The position numbers and the translations under genes are program-made. The notes under the pieces were generated by a model. It saw only the letters and a program-made list of their open reading frames with translations, was not told where the DNA came from and made no database searches. Shown here piece by piece: positions 1-10,554 of a stretch of DNA of 64,000 nucleotides; the first letter of the stretch is position 1; each line of letters opens with the position of its first letter. Origin of the DNA: Hordeum vulgare subsp. vulgare (Eukaryota; Streptophyta; Magnoliopsida; Poales; Poaceae); contig NC_058524.1 in assembly GCF_904849725.1 (NCBI RefSeq), positions 486,149,763 to 486,213,762 of the forward strand, read 5' to 3'.

Positions 1-640
1 AACTTTCCTTTTTTGTGAAAACTCCACTATTTATTCTTGCACATAATTAAAAAGCGCAATTGTTATGAAAATTTTGTGCAAATGTTTTCATCGTTTACTT
101 TTTACTTTTCAAATTGTTTCTTGTTAAAGGTAATATCAATGCCGCCAATTCATTTTTTAGAAACTTCATTATTTTAATTTTGATTTAGTTTTTATTTCAT
201 TGTATTTATTCTATAGGGGTAACTAATTAATTCCTCATTAGAAACCATTTTACTTCCAAACTTCCACTATTATATGTATTCCTTGCATATTATTAAAAAA
301 TGTAATTTATATGTAATTTTTGCCCATTATTTATTTATTTATTTTCATTTCCTTTCTTCTTAAAGGGTAATATCGATGTCTCCAATTCATTTTTCATAGA
401 AAACTCATTTTTCCGATTCTCACTTTTTTCTATTTAATTTTCTTTCTTTCCTAGGGGTAATACTAATGCAACTAATTTGTTCCTTGTTAGAAAAAAATAT
501 TTCCAAACTTCCACTATATGTTTTTCCTTGCAGATTATAAAAAAAATGTAATTTATGTTTAAATTGCGTGCCAAGTTTTCATTTCCTTTCTTCTTTTAGG
601 ATAATACTAATGCCACTAATTCAATATTCAGTTTTTTCTG
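1..640. repeat. AT-rich tandem repeat, ~237-bp period
   Basis: Nearly three imperfect copies lie head to tail. The motif 'cttccactat' recurs near 23, 261 and 509, and 'ggtaatat..atgcc..caattcat' near 129, 366 and 599, both spaced about 233-248 bases. A weaker copy of the second motif ('aggggtaac/aatact') appears near 217 and 453, so each unit may itself contain a half-unit. Copies are diverged and very AT-rich. No coding potential is visible. The array may continue to the left of the window. It could be a small satellite-like array or an AT-rich part of a larger element. Confidence 0.6.
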
Positions 641-958
641 GTATTAGTATAGGGGGAAGAAGATGGTAGAGAAATTAGACCTTTTTATGTTCTATTTTAT
701 TACACGAAGTTGGATAATACTATTTTTCTTTTAAATTTTATTATTTTATTATTTTTTGGTTAATCCACTCTCATGATTCATTCACCCTTACAAAATAGTT
801 TGTTCATATTTAATTTTTTTTTGTCATGTACTAGCCTATTGATGTGAAGAAACGTTAGTCCACAGGAACACATATGTGTACCGCGTATAAGTCGGTTACG
901 TGAACCACTTCATTGTCATGTGTGCATCCATAAGCTGTACACGTCATTCCTCCCTTGG
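641..958. other. No gene seen
   Basis: AT-rich DNA becoming more balanced after about 840. I see no open frame, element terminus or RNA gene in it. It may be the untranslated or mutated upstream part of the LINE remnant that follows. Confidence 0.4.
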
Positions 959-2560
959 TTTCTTTCCTTCCGGTGGCGAGATGGAGAGGAACAGAATAAA
1001 ATGTATTAGTTTACATGATGGAAAATGTGTGCTCCAATGAAGAAAAGGTGCAGGATTTAGAGACCTACACAACTTTAACCTTGCTATATTAGCAAAGCAG
1101 CGTTGGCGGCATATCCAAAGACCTAATTCTCTCTGTGCGCAAGTATTGAAAGCCAAGTATTACCCCAATGGTGATATATTGAGTGTTGGTCCAGAGAAGG
1201 GTTCATGGTTTACATGGCAGAGTATCATCGGAGGTATCCAAACTTTCAAGAGAGGGTGCATTTGGCGTGTCGGTTCGGGATCACATATTAACATTTGGGA
1301 TGATCCCTGGATTCCTGCTAGCGAGTCAAGGAAAACTTTTACCCCAAGAGGAGGAACAATGTTGTCCAAAGTGGAGGAATTAACCGACCCGCATACGGGT
1401 CAGTGGGATGGTGAACTCCTCGTGACATCTTTCTACCTATTGATGTGTACAAAATACATCAAATCCCCTTACAAGTTTAAGTAGCAGAAGATTTTGTAGC
1501 ATGGCAATTTACTAGGTCAGGTGCTTTCTTAGTACGCTCGGCCTACCATGTGGAGTTCAATCACGAGTTTGGAAACCAATTTTCTTGTTCAGAGTGTCCC
1601 GGGATGTCTCAAATCAACCCAACTTGGAAGGAATTATCGCAATTGAGAATTCCGGGGAACATAAAGCACTTCAGATGGAAGGTACTTAAGGTCGTTTTAC
1701 CTTGATTTGGAGTCCTTGCAGGTAGACACACACCCCTGATTCCACAATGCCCGTTGTGCAAAGTTGGCCTTGAGGATATCCAACACTGTATTTTCACATG
1801 CACGATGGCTAAGGAGGTATGGTCTGCGCCCAATCTTGAAGAAACTATCACGCATGTTGTAGCTCAAGATCACTCTGGTTCTATTAACTTAGAGATACTC
1901 CTACAACTTCGAACTATGGTACATGAAATACCAGTGGCAGAGTTGATCCTTGTTCCCATGTGCTATATCTAGTGGCAGAGGAGGCAAGCGGTGAAAGGAG
2001 AGCCCGTGCAACCTCCTGATAAGACGGTTGTGTCAATTCGGGTTGACCACAAACTTCATCCGTGCAAATACTTCGAATTAGACATTTCAAAATCTGATCA
2101 AATATGGAAGGAACCTGAGACGGGTTGTGTGAAAATTAGTGTAGATGCGTCACTTCATACGGAGACTTGGTAGGAGCTTGCGGAGCTGTGGCGACTGATG
2201 ACCAGGGTAATTTTATCGCAGTGACAACTTGACCTTTGATTCATGTAGGATCGACCGTTTCGACAGAGATGAAGGCTATTCGCTGTGGACTTATCGTGGC
2301 TTCAAATATCGGGTGCTCCAATATAGTCATTGAATCCGATAGTTTAAATACATTGGAGCCAGTTTCCGACCTTGATGCCTACATGGGTCCTGATGTGTCA
2401 ATCACTACCGAGACTAGTTTGGTGTTGATGGACTTTTCAAATGTCATCTTTGCTCACTGCGGAAGGGAAATCAATTTGTTGCTGATTGTTTAGCTAAGTA
2501 CTGCTTTAGTCTTAGTTTATCTGAATTTTGCGACTCCAATGCCTCTGACTTTATTCTTTC
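959..2560 (+). pseudogene. Non-LTR retrotransposon (LINE) remnant: RT C-terminus, zf-RVT-like, RNase H
   Basis: Broken frames read as the C-terminal half of a plant LINE ORF2. Around 1050-1110 the translation gives GFRDLHNFNLAILAKQRWR, the usual end of the reverse transcriptase region. Around 1146-1330 it reads KAKYYPNGDIL...GSWFTWQSI...IWRVGSGSHINIWDDPWIP, characteristic of the segment before the zf-RVT (Cys-rich) domain. That domain is seen near 1750-1830 as PLCKVGLEDIQHCIFTC followed by AKEVW. From about 2100 an RNase H-like (RVT_3) domain follows: WKEPETGCVKISVDAS, then an acidic stretch with IESDSLNTLE near 2330, ending near 2500 with ADCLAKY. Several stops and frameshifts separate these parts. 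No poly(A) tail or target duplication was found, so this is an old, truncated copy. The domain assignment is secure; the exact LINE clade is not. Confidence 0.75.
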
Positions 2561-2985
2561 ACATATTGTAAATGATATGGCTATCATATGAGGAATATAG
2601 TTGTTTATGGTAAAAAAAACTTTGTTGGACACGGCATGAGAAGAAAAATGATCAAACCAGATTAGAAATTCAGATGATTGCATGTTAACCGGTTCCTTTT
2701 ACTTATGTTCTGCTTGTTAAACTTGATTTAAGCTTTCAGTGTGGTACTATCAAGAGCAACTCTAACATAGTCGACATAACTGATACGAAGATTGACTCTG
2801 TTTTTTCCTTTTTCTAACAATGGTAGAAAGACCGACTCAGTTGCATGTGATTGATAAAGAGAAAAATCGAGAAAGAAAAGAATAATGAAAAATGAAAAAA
2901 GTGGTCCGAGGTGGGTCACGTTCTATGTGGCGGACTGACCGGACATGCCTGATCACATCCGCAAGCCCGCGTATCCTTTTCATAT
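2561..2985. other. No gene seen
   Basis: Short AT-rich stretch with only small random frames. It includes a purine-rich run near 2860-2905. I can assign no element to it. Confidence 0.35.
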
Positions 2986-3572
2986 TTAAGATGGACTAGC
3001 AAAAGGGCCCATGCGTTGCAACGGGAGAAAGAAATACCACACGGCACACGCTCTTAATTTATAAAAAAGTCTATAATTTAAGAATTTATAGTTACGATAC
3101 AAATAAAGATGGTTTTATCCTACAAAAATGCAGTTCAAAATTTCACAGGTCTTCTATTTTGACACGGCTTTCATGTAGATTTAATACGTACAAAGAATCA
3201 GTCAAGTGACCTCCAGTTTCATCTATAATCCTAATTTTGTTGACGTGTTCATCCCCAACCCGGATGAGTACCGGTATGAAAGAAAGACGAATAATGACTT
3301 ATTTATTAAGATTGCACCCTAGATAGTATTTTTATTAAACGTTTAACAGATAAAATAATATCATATTTAAATTCTACATATTTTTCTAATCAAATTCCAT
3401 GTATAATATGTTAAATTTAGAGTTACGGTTTAAAAGATATGAGTATTTAAAAAATATTTAATATATACTACGAGTTTAATGTCATAAACAGTAAGAGCTT
3501 TTTTGTAAAATCAACTCGGTGGGTTTTCCGACGGAAGCGATAACCTCTTTATTATTAGGTAGAGATATAAGG
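2986..3572. mobile_element. Candidate small grass repeat with CGTTGCAACG end motif
   Basis: The block opens near 2988 with 'gatggactagcaaaaggg' followed by CCCATGCGTTGCAACGGG, which holds a perfect 10-bp palindrome (CGTTGCAACG). I recognise this opening as one that recurs in grass genomes. The block closes near 3545-3570 with 'ttattattaggtagagata', also a recurrent ending. The interior is non-coding and AT-rich. I cannot show target duplications or classify the element, so limits and identity are tentative. Confidence 0.3.
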
Positions 3573-4329
3573 ATTCGCGGACAACTCAACGTATATGAAT
3601 GATCTAAGAGGTTCAGTTGAATCACTTTTTTCTTTTTTTTTCTTGTTTGGTTAGACGCGTTCATAAACATATGAAAAATTATTTAAAAAGTCCGGCGATA
3701 GATGCTGACACACCACACTCTAGTGCACGCACGACACACCGCGGCTACCCGGAGTACGCAGTCATCTCACGCACGCAGCCACGCATTCACGGCACGCACA
3801 CCGTTCGCCGCCGGCCGGAGCTATCTCACGCGCGCATCCAGCCGGGGCTAGCTGCTCACGCACGCACGTCCACAGAACATCACATGGGACACGACACGCT
3901 GCATGGAAAAGCAGAAAGAAGACACATCTAGTTGTGTCCTAATTATTACACTTCTAAATAATTAAATTAAATTAAATTAAAAGATTAAACAGTTTTTTTT
4001 CATGCATCTTAGCGTAAAATTAATGATACGGAACTAGATGTGTAATATTTAGATGTATCTAGATGTGGTTTAGCAATACTTGAAAAAAACGCTGACGCAA
4101 ATCGTAGATTCAGACGAATATTTGTTGGAAAACGCTCTAGATCCACCGGCTGATTTCTCCAGAAGTTAAGCCGCGTCCCCTGCTCGCCACGTGCCCGCGC
4201 GACCCCGCGTAGTTACCTTATCTCTAGCGTCAAGAGTCTCTCGTTCCCTTCCCTACCGCACGTTTGACCATATTCCTTTTTCCTCTTCTACCTCTGCCTC
4301 ATCTCGCGCAGCCTATTCACCGGCTCGCC
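3573..4329. other. Mixed GC/AT intergenic stretch, short AAATT microsatellite
   Basis: From 3690 to 3930 the DNA is rich in CACG/CACA dinucleotide runs (GC-rich), and the frame there shows no known domain. An AAATT microsatellite sits at about 3961-3982. From 4140 the composition becomes GC-rich again. No gene or element terminus can be supported. Confidence 0.35.
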
Positions 4330-5110
4330 ATTAATCCTGGTCGGAGCAAGCTACCCCACCTCTCGCCATGAGCCCTCGTCGGAGCAACCCCGGGGTCGAT
4401 GGTCGCCGATGCTGCGATGCTCCCACTCGCGGGCGCTGCAGCTGACCGGGGTGCGACAGTGCAGGGTCATCGGTGCTGTCGTGCAGCACTCGCCGGTGCT
4501 CCAACAGCTCTTGGGCGCATCTGTTGTTGCTACGAGAAGCGGGAGACGTCCTCATGGGCGCTGGCTGTGCAAATCAACAGGTGGTTGCGAGCTGCAATGG
4601 AGCTTCACTGGTGGTCACCGGTGGTGCGATGAGGCTTCGTCGAAGTTTCATTGTAGCTTCGTTGGAGCCATCGGTGCCGCGTTGGAGCTCCTTTGGGGCT
4701 GAAGTGGAGCTTTGTCGAAGCTGCAGTGAAGCAGTCGGAGCACCGCCTTGGCTGTATTGATGCAATGGAGCGTCGTCGGCGGTTTGATGCTATGATGGAG
4801 TTGCAATGTAGCGCCGCAAGGGCTGCAGTGGAGCTCCGTCGGGGCTACAATGGAGCGGTGTCGGTGTGGAAACAGAGTTGTAGTGCAACGGCGTGGTGCT
4901 GCATGCCGGAGCAGCGAAGCTACAGTGGAACCTGTCGGTCGGGTGGCGGTGCTGCTATGCAACGGGGCGCTGTGCTGGTCGCGAGGTGGCGGAGCTGCAC
5001 TGCAACACTCCAGCGGGGGGCTGCATTGTTGACCGGATCCAATGGTGGCAGCCGACGGGATCTAACGGCCCAGGACCCGACTGATTTTCTAGAAAAATCA
5101 ATCGATTGAT
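4330..5110. repeat. GC-rich region of diverged short repeats
   Basis: Imperfect repeats based on 'gctgcaatggagc' and 'tggagctccgtcgg' recur between about 4590 and 4860 at roughly 25-35-base spacing. Overlapping frames stay open on both strands (for example 4693-5109 plus), but this is expected of stop-poor GC-rich DNA, and the predicted proteins are low-complexity (Arg, Ala, Cys, Trp). I do not call a gene. The block ends at 'gactgattttctagaaaaat' near 5079. A similar 'ctgatttctagac' occurs near 8558, hinting at a shared element type. Confidence 0.4.
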
Positions 5111-5160
5111 CCGTAGCAGCCGCCATATTTGTTAGTCCGTCTTTTTATTTCTTTTCTAAT

Positions 5161-5253
5161 ATTTAGTTTTATTTTCCTTATTTTGTATGTTCGTTACTCA
5201 CTCTTTTTGTTTCTTTTATAAAATTTAGTTTTATTTTCCTTATTTTGTATGTT
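5161..5253. repeat. 62-bp direct tandem duplication
   Basis: A 31-base T-rich string beginning 'atttagttttattttcctta' occurs at 5161-5191 and again, apparently unchanged, at 5223-5253. The intervening bases are also partly repeated. It reads as a simple local tandem duplication in AT-rich DNA. Confidence 0.65.
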
Positions 5254-6127
5254 TTTTATTTTAAGAATATTTTCAAAATCCGTATTATTTCTCCACATTC
5301 AAGATCTTTTAATGTCTGGATTGTTTCAAAATCTATGGACAAATTGGTATTTTACTGTTCAAAATATGTGTTTCTTTCAAATGTTTGAACTTTAATTAAT
5401 TCATGAGTATTTTTAAAAATTCATTATTTTTTTCAAATCCGTGAATTTTTTCAAATGCACATTTTTGTAAATCCACGTAAACATATGTTAAATATATGAA
5501 CTCTTTTTGAATTCATGAAGAAATTTAAAATTCTATGAACATTTATTAATCTCGTAAACAATTTTTTGAATTTGTCATTTTTCAAATCCCATGCTTTTTT
5601 AGAGAAGTCCAAGTTCCTGGACCTGAGCTTTGGCCACCGTCGGCCGAGGACTCGCCCAGATCCGGTGATTCATCCTATGGGTCCTCATGGAATGGTTAGT
5701 TCCCCCGATAAGGTCATGTTAGCGAAGCCATGTGTCCTGGGATCTGAATGGAGGTGCCTTGTCGTCCCTTCCTTGGGAACTTTGTGCTCATAATGTTGGG
5801 CAGCAACGCGGGGGCACGGGATCATGGATGCGGGGGTGGCGGCCCTAAGAGGTGAACTGTGTGGGCGGCTCTTCGACGACTCCCATGGTAGTTGTGTTGG
5901 CAGACCATTTGATTGTGTGGATGGTGTGGGACAAAACAACTGATGGTCTTAGCGACGTTGCTACTAGCGGTGGATGTTGATTCAGATCCAAAGGCTTAGG
6001 TCTGCTGTGGCTAGCCTCACTAGGAGTGAGTTGAGTGGCCAAGACCCATAGGAAGGTGTGATTGAGATTCTGAGTCAAAGCTCAACGCTTCGGCGCGCGT
6101 GTTGATGTCTTCTGCGGATGTCGTTTT
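5254..6127. other. AT-rich then GC-richer stretch, no gene
   Basis: 5254-5600 consists of degenerate TTTCAAAT/GAATTC-type motifs of the kind seen near transposon ends in wheat-tribe DNA. From 5600 to 6127 the composition is balanced, with small frames on both strands that show no domain. This may be a decayed element or captured fragment, but nothing specific can be supported. Confidence 0.3.
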
Positions 6128-6495
6128 TGTTAGATTAATCAAGGATAGCGTCGATCTATCAAGGAGCAATCAATCACACAAGCACGACATCAAAATTTGT
6201 TAACGACATTCATCGAAATGGCTACATCCTCCAGGCCTGACCACGGGCGCTCCTTTCGATGACATCATCATAGTACCGCACCCCGGCTGCTCGGGCACCG
6301 GCACACGCCGTCGTTCCTGTGCGTACTTGTGCTATTATATTCACATATGTTACATCATCTGTCTATCCTTTCATTATATAAGAGGCCTAGGGGTATAGAT
6401 GTTTTAATAGGACACGATTCCTACCTTATCTACACACACTTTAAATTCAAGTTCAACTGTAACCTACCTTACACAATATTCGACAAAATCTAACG
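6128..6495 (-). repeat. 3' LTR (minus) of the copia-like element
   Basis: The block begins TGTTAGATT and ends AAATCTAACGA, an imperfect terminal inverted repeat of the usual TG...CA kind with a changed last base pair. Read on the minus strand, a TATA-like TTATATAATG lies near 6375-6384. The core matches 15646-15908. The right limit is set only by the inverted-repeat logic. Confidence 0.5.
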
Positions 6496-7985
6496 AGCTC
6501 CATCTTAAAGAATATTCTCCGCCATTTTGAATTCATGCATGCGTTGAACCTCCATTAACATTGGACTTGAGATACGCCATGAGCATCTCTTCTACTCCCG
6601 CACTTCATGTGACTCCATGGACAACTGCAGTCCCTTCTTGTCTTCTCCAGAGTCAACACTCGAGCAAAATTAAGTTCCTCGTTACTCTATTGTGCTCCTA
6701 ACTTCCGAAATATCTATTCAACGTCATCACACACCGATCACAGACCTACGTGAAAGTGAACAACTCATACATTGGGTACCACAGATAAGAGTTACCTGAA
6801 CTCAATGTCCTCGCTAGTCCTTGACCGCATCTCTAAAGCTTGAAAGAATTTCACCGCCGTCCTATGTCATCCAGAGTCAAATTCACAGTTGTCTCACCCT
6901 TTCCCCACATAGTCTTTGACATGTCCTACTGCTATAGCACCCCGCCTCCTTCAATACTTGTCATCCATACTTTGCATGTGCACTGAACACCATAGAATAT
7001 ACGGCCATGTACTCTCCCCGTTTTTTACAGTTCAGACTTTCCATCACTTTCTCATATTCTCCGTGGTCAACTCCCGTCCATCAACTAGCACCGATGAATC
7101 GAGTCACCAACTTGAATCTGGTATTCATCAACATTGCTTTAGCACTCATGCATACTTTGTGTGACCACATGTCTCACCATTAGTGTCTTGGCTTGTCGCT
7201 ATGTCTCGTGCTTACGGCGCGCCTCGCCACTATCACCACGCCGAGCCTCTCATATCCTGGTCGAGTCTCTAGGGCCGCGGACCCACACCACTCAAACCCC
7301 TACTACAGGGAACCACCGATCATCATCGACCGATGTCGAGTATCACGTCTTCATCAGACCACTGGTACCCAATCCAATCCACGTGTCTCGCTATCCCGCT
7401 GAAATAGACTTCGACTCTCCATGCATTTATGCCGTAGCCCCTCCATCTTCTCAGAGTATAGTCATCCATCATACCTCCGCTCCACCTTCAACATGACTCC
7501 ATGTAGTTGTGCCATGCTACCTATGCGCCCGTTGACTTCGAACTCTCATGTGTACACTTCCTTGAATCAACCATGCGTCATAGTCTTGTTGAAGACACAC
7601 AAAACCCTCAAGCCTGCACCACGTGTTTCCACACCCGAGAAACCGGCCACCATCAACATCACGCTCCTATGTCGTCGTCGTTGAAATCACCATTATCTTC
7701 TGCTTTGACCGACATTCTGTCGATCCATCAGACTGTCTAGTCCGACCTAGCCGAATTATCCGACTATGACCATTCTCCGTCATTTGTTGAGTTCGTCCCG
7801 CACATCGATGCATTACTTAACGCCCTATGTATGTGTGATCCTTCCACGACACGCTCTAGACTCCTCCGAGCCTTATACACATGTCACCCTCGCCGCACAT
7901 GTCCATCTTCATCGACTTCAATCCTGTCAATATTCCATGGATCAGCGACCACACCTTTATTCTTGTGTAGCGTGCATCACTACCA
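6496..7985. other. Non-coding internal region of the copia-like element
   Basis: The stretch is C-rich on the plus strand. The frames at 6916-8014 are short and carry no recognisable domain. Its position between the two LTR blocks makes it internal DNA of the minus-strand element, as expected of a large-derivative, non-autonomous retrotransposon. No RT, integrase or protease motif is visible on either strand. Confidence 0.4.
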
Positions 7986-9480
7986 TCCCATACATATATG
8001 TATGTATACACTAGAGAAACCCAAGACACCGCCCAAGGTCCCCTCCGCCACCACCGCTCCCTGCAGTGCCACTGCCTGAGGGGCGTCTGGCAAAGCCGCA
8101 CCGCACCCAAGGATGGTGGCAGCAGGGCAGTTGCTTCTCCTCCCTCATGCAAGAGCCCCTCCACCATCGTCCCCGCTCCTCCCGCGCGGCCTTCCTCGTC
8201 TCCGATGATGGAGCTCATCCCCTCTCCGTCGGATCCATGACGATGGCGCTCCCGTGCCTGCCCTGCGCGCGTGGCCTGGAGGACCCGGATCCAATCTGGC
8301 GAAGCCCCCTCCCTCTGTCTGGTTGTTGTGTCCCTCGCCCGGCGTGGGTGCCTTCTCCCTCGGTAGTGAGGGCTTGGTGTGCTCCTGCCCTGCGACTGCA
8401 TCCTCCCTCGGCAGCACACTGTCCTTCCATGCTGCTCATGGTGGATGGGCATGGTTTGGGTGGTGCGGCCAGGCGAGCCGAGGCTCGGGCCCTGCCTTGT
8501 TGCAGGATACCGTTCGTCTCCGGCGATTCCTCTTCTAGCAACGCTGTTGCTATCGACTGATTTCTAGACAAGAGGCGGCTGTATGCAAAAAAACTCCTAG
8601 GTCGCCCCGCATGAGGGCGGCTTCGTAGGACCCCCGACCCAATCTAGAAGGCCGGCGCCGAATCTTTCCACATCGCCCGCTACTGTCGCTGGCAGCGGTA
8701 ATGGCGTCCATGTCATGGCTGTCGAAGATGGTAGGCAGGGCTGGCGTAGCCTGCTGGATTCCCTTTGCGGGGGTTCGGCTCCTTGGCGATGCAGAAGGAG
8801 GTCTGCCAGCGAGGCACGACGCTTGCCCATGCGCGACGTCTGTCGGCGCGCTGCAGGGAGGCATGGATGGGCTGACTGTGGCGGACATGCGGTGATGGCC
8901 GAAGGAGACGACGCGGAACCTACGACAATGGCACTAATGCGCATGCCTAGGGTGCGTTGGAGCCCTCCTACTGTCGCTGTCACATGTGCCTGATCCGCTT
9001 GATCTGTTCACCAGAAGCTAGTCGGCGGCGTGGGGTCTGCTGGTGTGCTTGAATAAAGGCGGCGGTCCTAGGGTTCCTCTTGCACCAAGACGAAGATCTG
9101 CCTCACGTCCGTAAATTCTGATGTGGCCGGAGTGGCGGGTTCCGGAAGGCTCCATCGACGAACTCCCGTGGACGTGTTATGACTGGAGATTGCTGGACCA
9201 GGTAGAATTCGGGCATGCCCATGGGTTCTCAGTTAAGGAGGGAGCGGCGCGAAGCTATGCTAGCTGTTTTCATCAGGAGATATTTTACTCTATGGCAAAG
9301 TCAGAGACAGAGAATGTCATGAAAGCCAAGATTGAAGGACTAGCAATGGTGATTGTAGCCTACCTTGTTGAGGGTGACATCACAAATGAAGTTCAAGGTC
9401 CTACCTTTCATGATGAAAATTCAAGGTCTCGCCTTAATTGGTTGTGCCTCGCGATGGCGTTGTTGAAGATATTGTTTTGA
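7986..9480 (+). other. GC-rich segment, possibly 5' part of the LINE ending at 9785
   Basis: From about 8020 to 9110 the DNA is GC-rich with overlapping open frames on both strands and no recognisable domain. A frame at 9121-9480 (119 codons, beginning MWPEWRVPEG) is the only one with balanced composition. It resembles nothing I can name and ends just before the LINE 3' untranslated region. The segment may be the body of a non-autonomous or strongly rearranged LINE, or a captured gene fragment. I see no start-context or splice evidence for a host gene. Confidence 0.25.
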
Positions 9481-9785
9481 GAGCGGAGATTACCTCCAGT
9501 GTGAAAATCCAAGATTTACGATGGGGCGACGACGACGCTTGTGAACTGTTTTCTTTTTGGAGGGGCCGTTTTTAGAGTATTTGGACATCACGTGTTGTTT
9601 TGGTGGTGGTTGTGCTGCTGCTGCAAGTACTGAAACTCTCTAACGGGGCCTTTCCTTTTTAGTTTTTTCTTTATTTTTTTGGTTGTGTGCATTCGTCATG
9701 TTATTAGGGCATTGCGTTGTTGCAAAGACATAATGTAATTGGTATCTCTGTGATATAAATATATTCTCTATATCGAAAAATAAGA
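9481..9785 (+). mobile_element. 3' end of a non-LTR retrotransposon (LINE)
   Basis: The sequence ends with a LINE tail I recognise from wheat-tribe genomes: a T-rich stretch (9650-9690), 'gggcattgcgttgttgca' near 9708, 'taatgtaattggtatctctg' near 9731, and 'tatattctctatatcgaaaa' ending in a short A run at about 9780. This gives the plus orientation. The 5' limit and the target-site duplication cannot be set, so this is treated as the 3' portion of an insertion into the surrounding copia-like element. Confidence 0.55.
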
Positions 9786-10241
9786 AGAGAGAGCCAATGA
9801 AAAAATCCCTCTCGTAGCCTTCCCGTGTGCACAAGAGATCAATTTTATTTTCTATTCAATGCGTCCTTGCTCACGTGCTGCCCCAAAGCTTCTCCATCTC
9901 TGCCCTTTTTCTTGTTCCCATGGAAGTGTCACGCACATCTATCTGACGCCGTTTTTTTTTTCCTTTAATAAATCTCAATCTGACCTATCAGCCGGCCCCA
10001 GCAGCTCCCGCTTTGACATCCACAGCCGGCTACCACATCTTGTCATAGGCTCGCTGGGCTACCGCCACCCAGCGCTATGGGCCTCAGCCGGCCGCTACGT
10101 CATCCGACTTGGCGTGCTGGCTCTTTCCCCTAGCACCTCTCCTGGTCTGCTGCATGCTCGGCGTTGCTTGCCCAATCTGCGTGAGCCATGGACCATACTG
10201 CCGCGATGCGCTATGGCTCTAGAAAATGACGCCGAAACACG
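9786..10241. other. Internal DNA of the copia-like element, left of the Copia insertion
   Basis: No recognised coding. A 139-codon plus frame (9859-10278) runs into the Copia LTR and shows no domain. The segment is interrupted at 10242-10246 (CACCC), the left target duplication of the inserted Copia element, and resumes at 15409. Confidence 0.45.
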
Positions 10242-10246
10242 CACCC

Positions 10247-10381
10247 TGTTAAACTTGTATTTAGACTACTATATATAGCTTTGAGATATACCTTGTATTT
10301 GTACTATGTACCCCATATAAATATATGTCGAGGCCACCCCTAGAGGGTCGAGCCGATCCAAACCATAATCTTTGTCTAATA
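10247..10381 (+). repeat. 5' LTR of the Copia element
   Basis: 135 bp, TGTTAAACTTG...GTCTAATA. TATA-like strings occur at 10270-10278 and 10314-10325 ('atataaatatat'), suitable for a U3 promoter. The LTR is unusually short for a copia element. It differs from the 3' LTR at one base. Confidence 0.93.
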
Positions 10382-10392
10382 TGGTATCAGAC
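10382..10392 (+). promoter_or_regulatory. Primer-binding site of the Copia element
   Basis: TGGTATCAGA immediately follows the LTR, complementary to the 3' end of plant initiator Met tRNA, the usual minus-strand primer of copia elements. Confidence 0.85.
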
Positions 10393-10554
10393 TAGTCGAT
10401 CTTTCCGCCGCCGTTCCGTAGATTACGCTAGTCGCCGAGTTCATAGATCGATTCGATCTGGCTCACGTACGTAGCTAGCTAACCTCATCTCAAAATCCAT
10501 CCACCTCCCTGTGTGCTAGCTTGCACACATCCACGCCTTCGTTTGCATCCCACA

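Noticed and set aside
1..640. CRISPR-like array
   Set aside because: Repeats are ~237 bp, diverged and AT-rich with no short identical repeats separated by unique spacers, and the DNA is from a plant nucleus.
4331..5126. Several ORFs of 60-138 codons in the GC-rich repeat block
   Set aside because: Frames overlap on both strands and follow short DNA repeats. No recognisable protein family.
7856..8571. Long overlapping open frames on both strands (up to 198 codons minus, 164 codons plus)
   Set aside because: GC-rich DNA with few stop codons opens all frames. The predicted proteins are Arg/Ala/Gly-rich without any domain, start context or conservation signal I can see.
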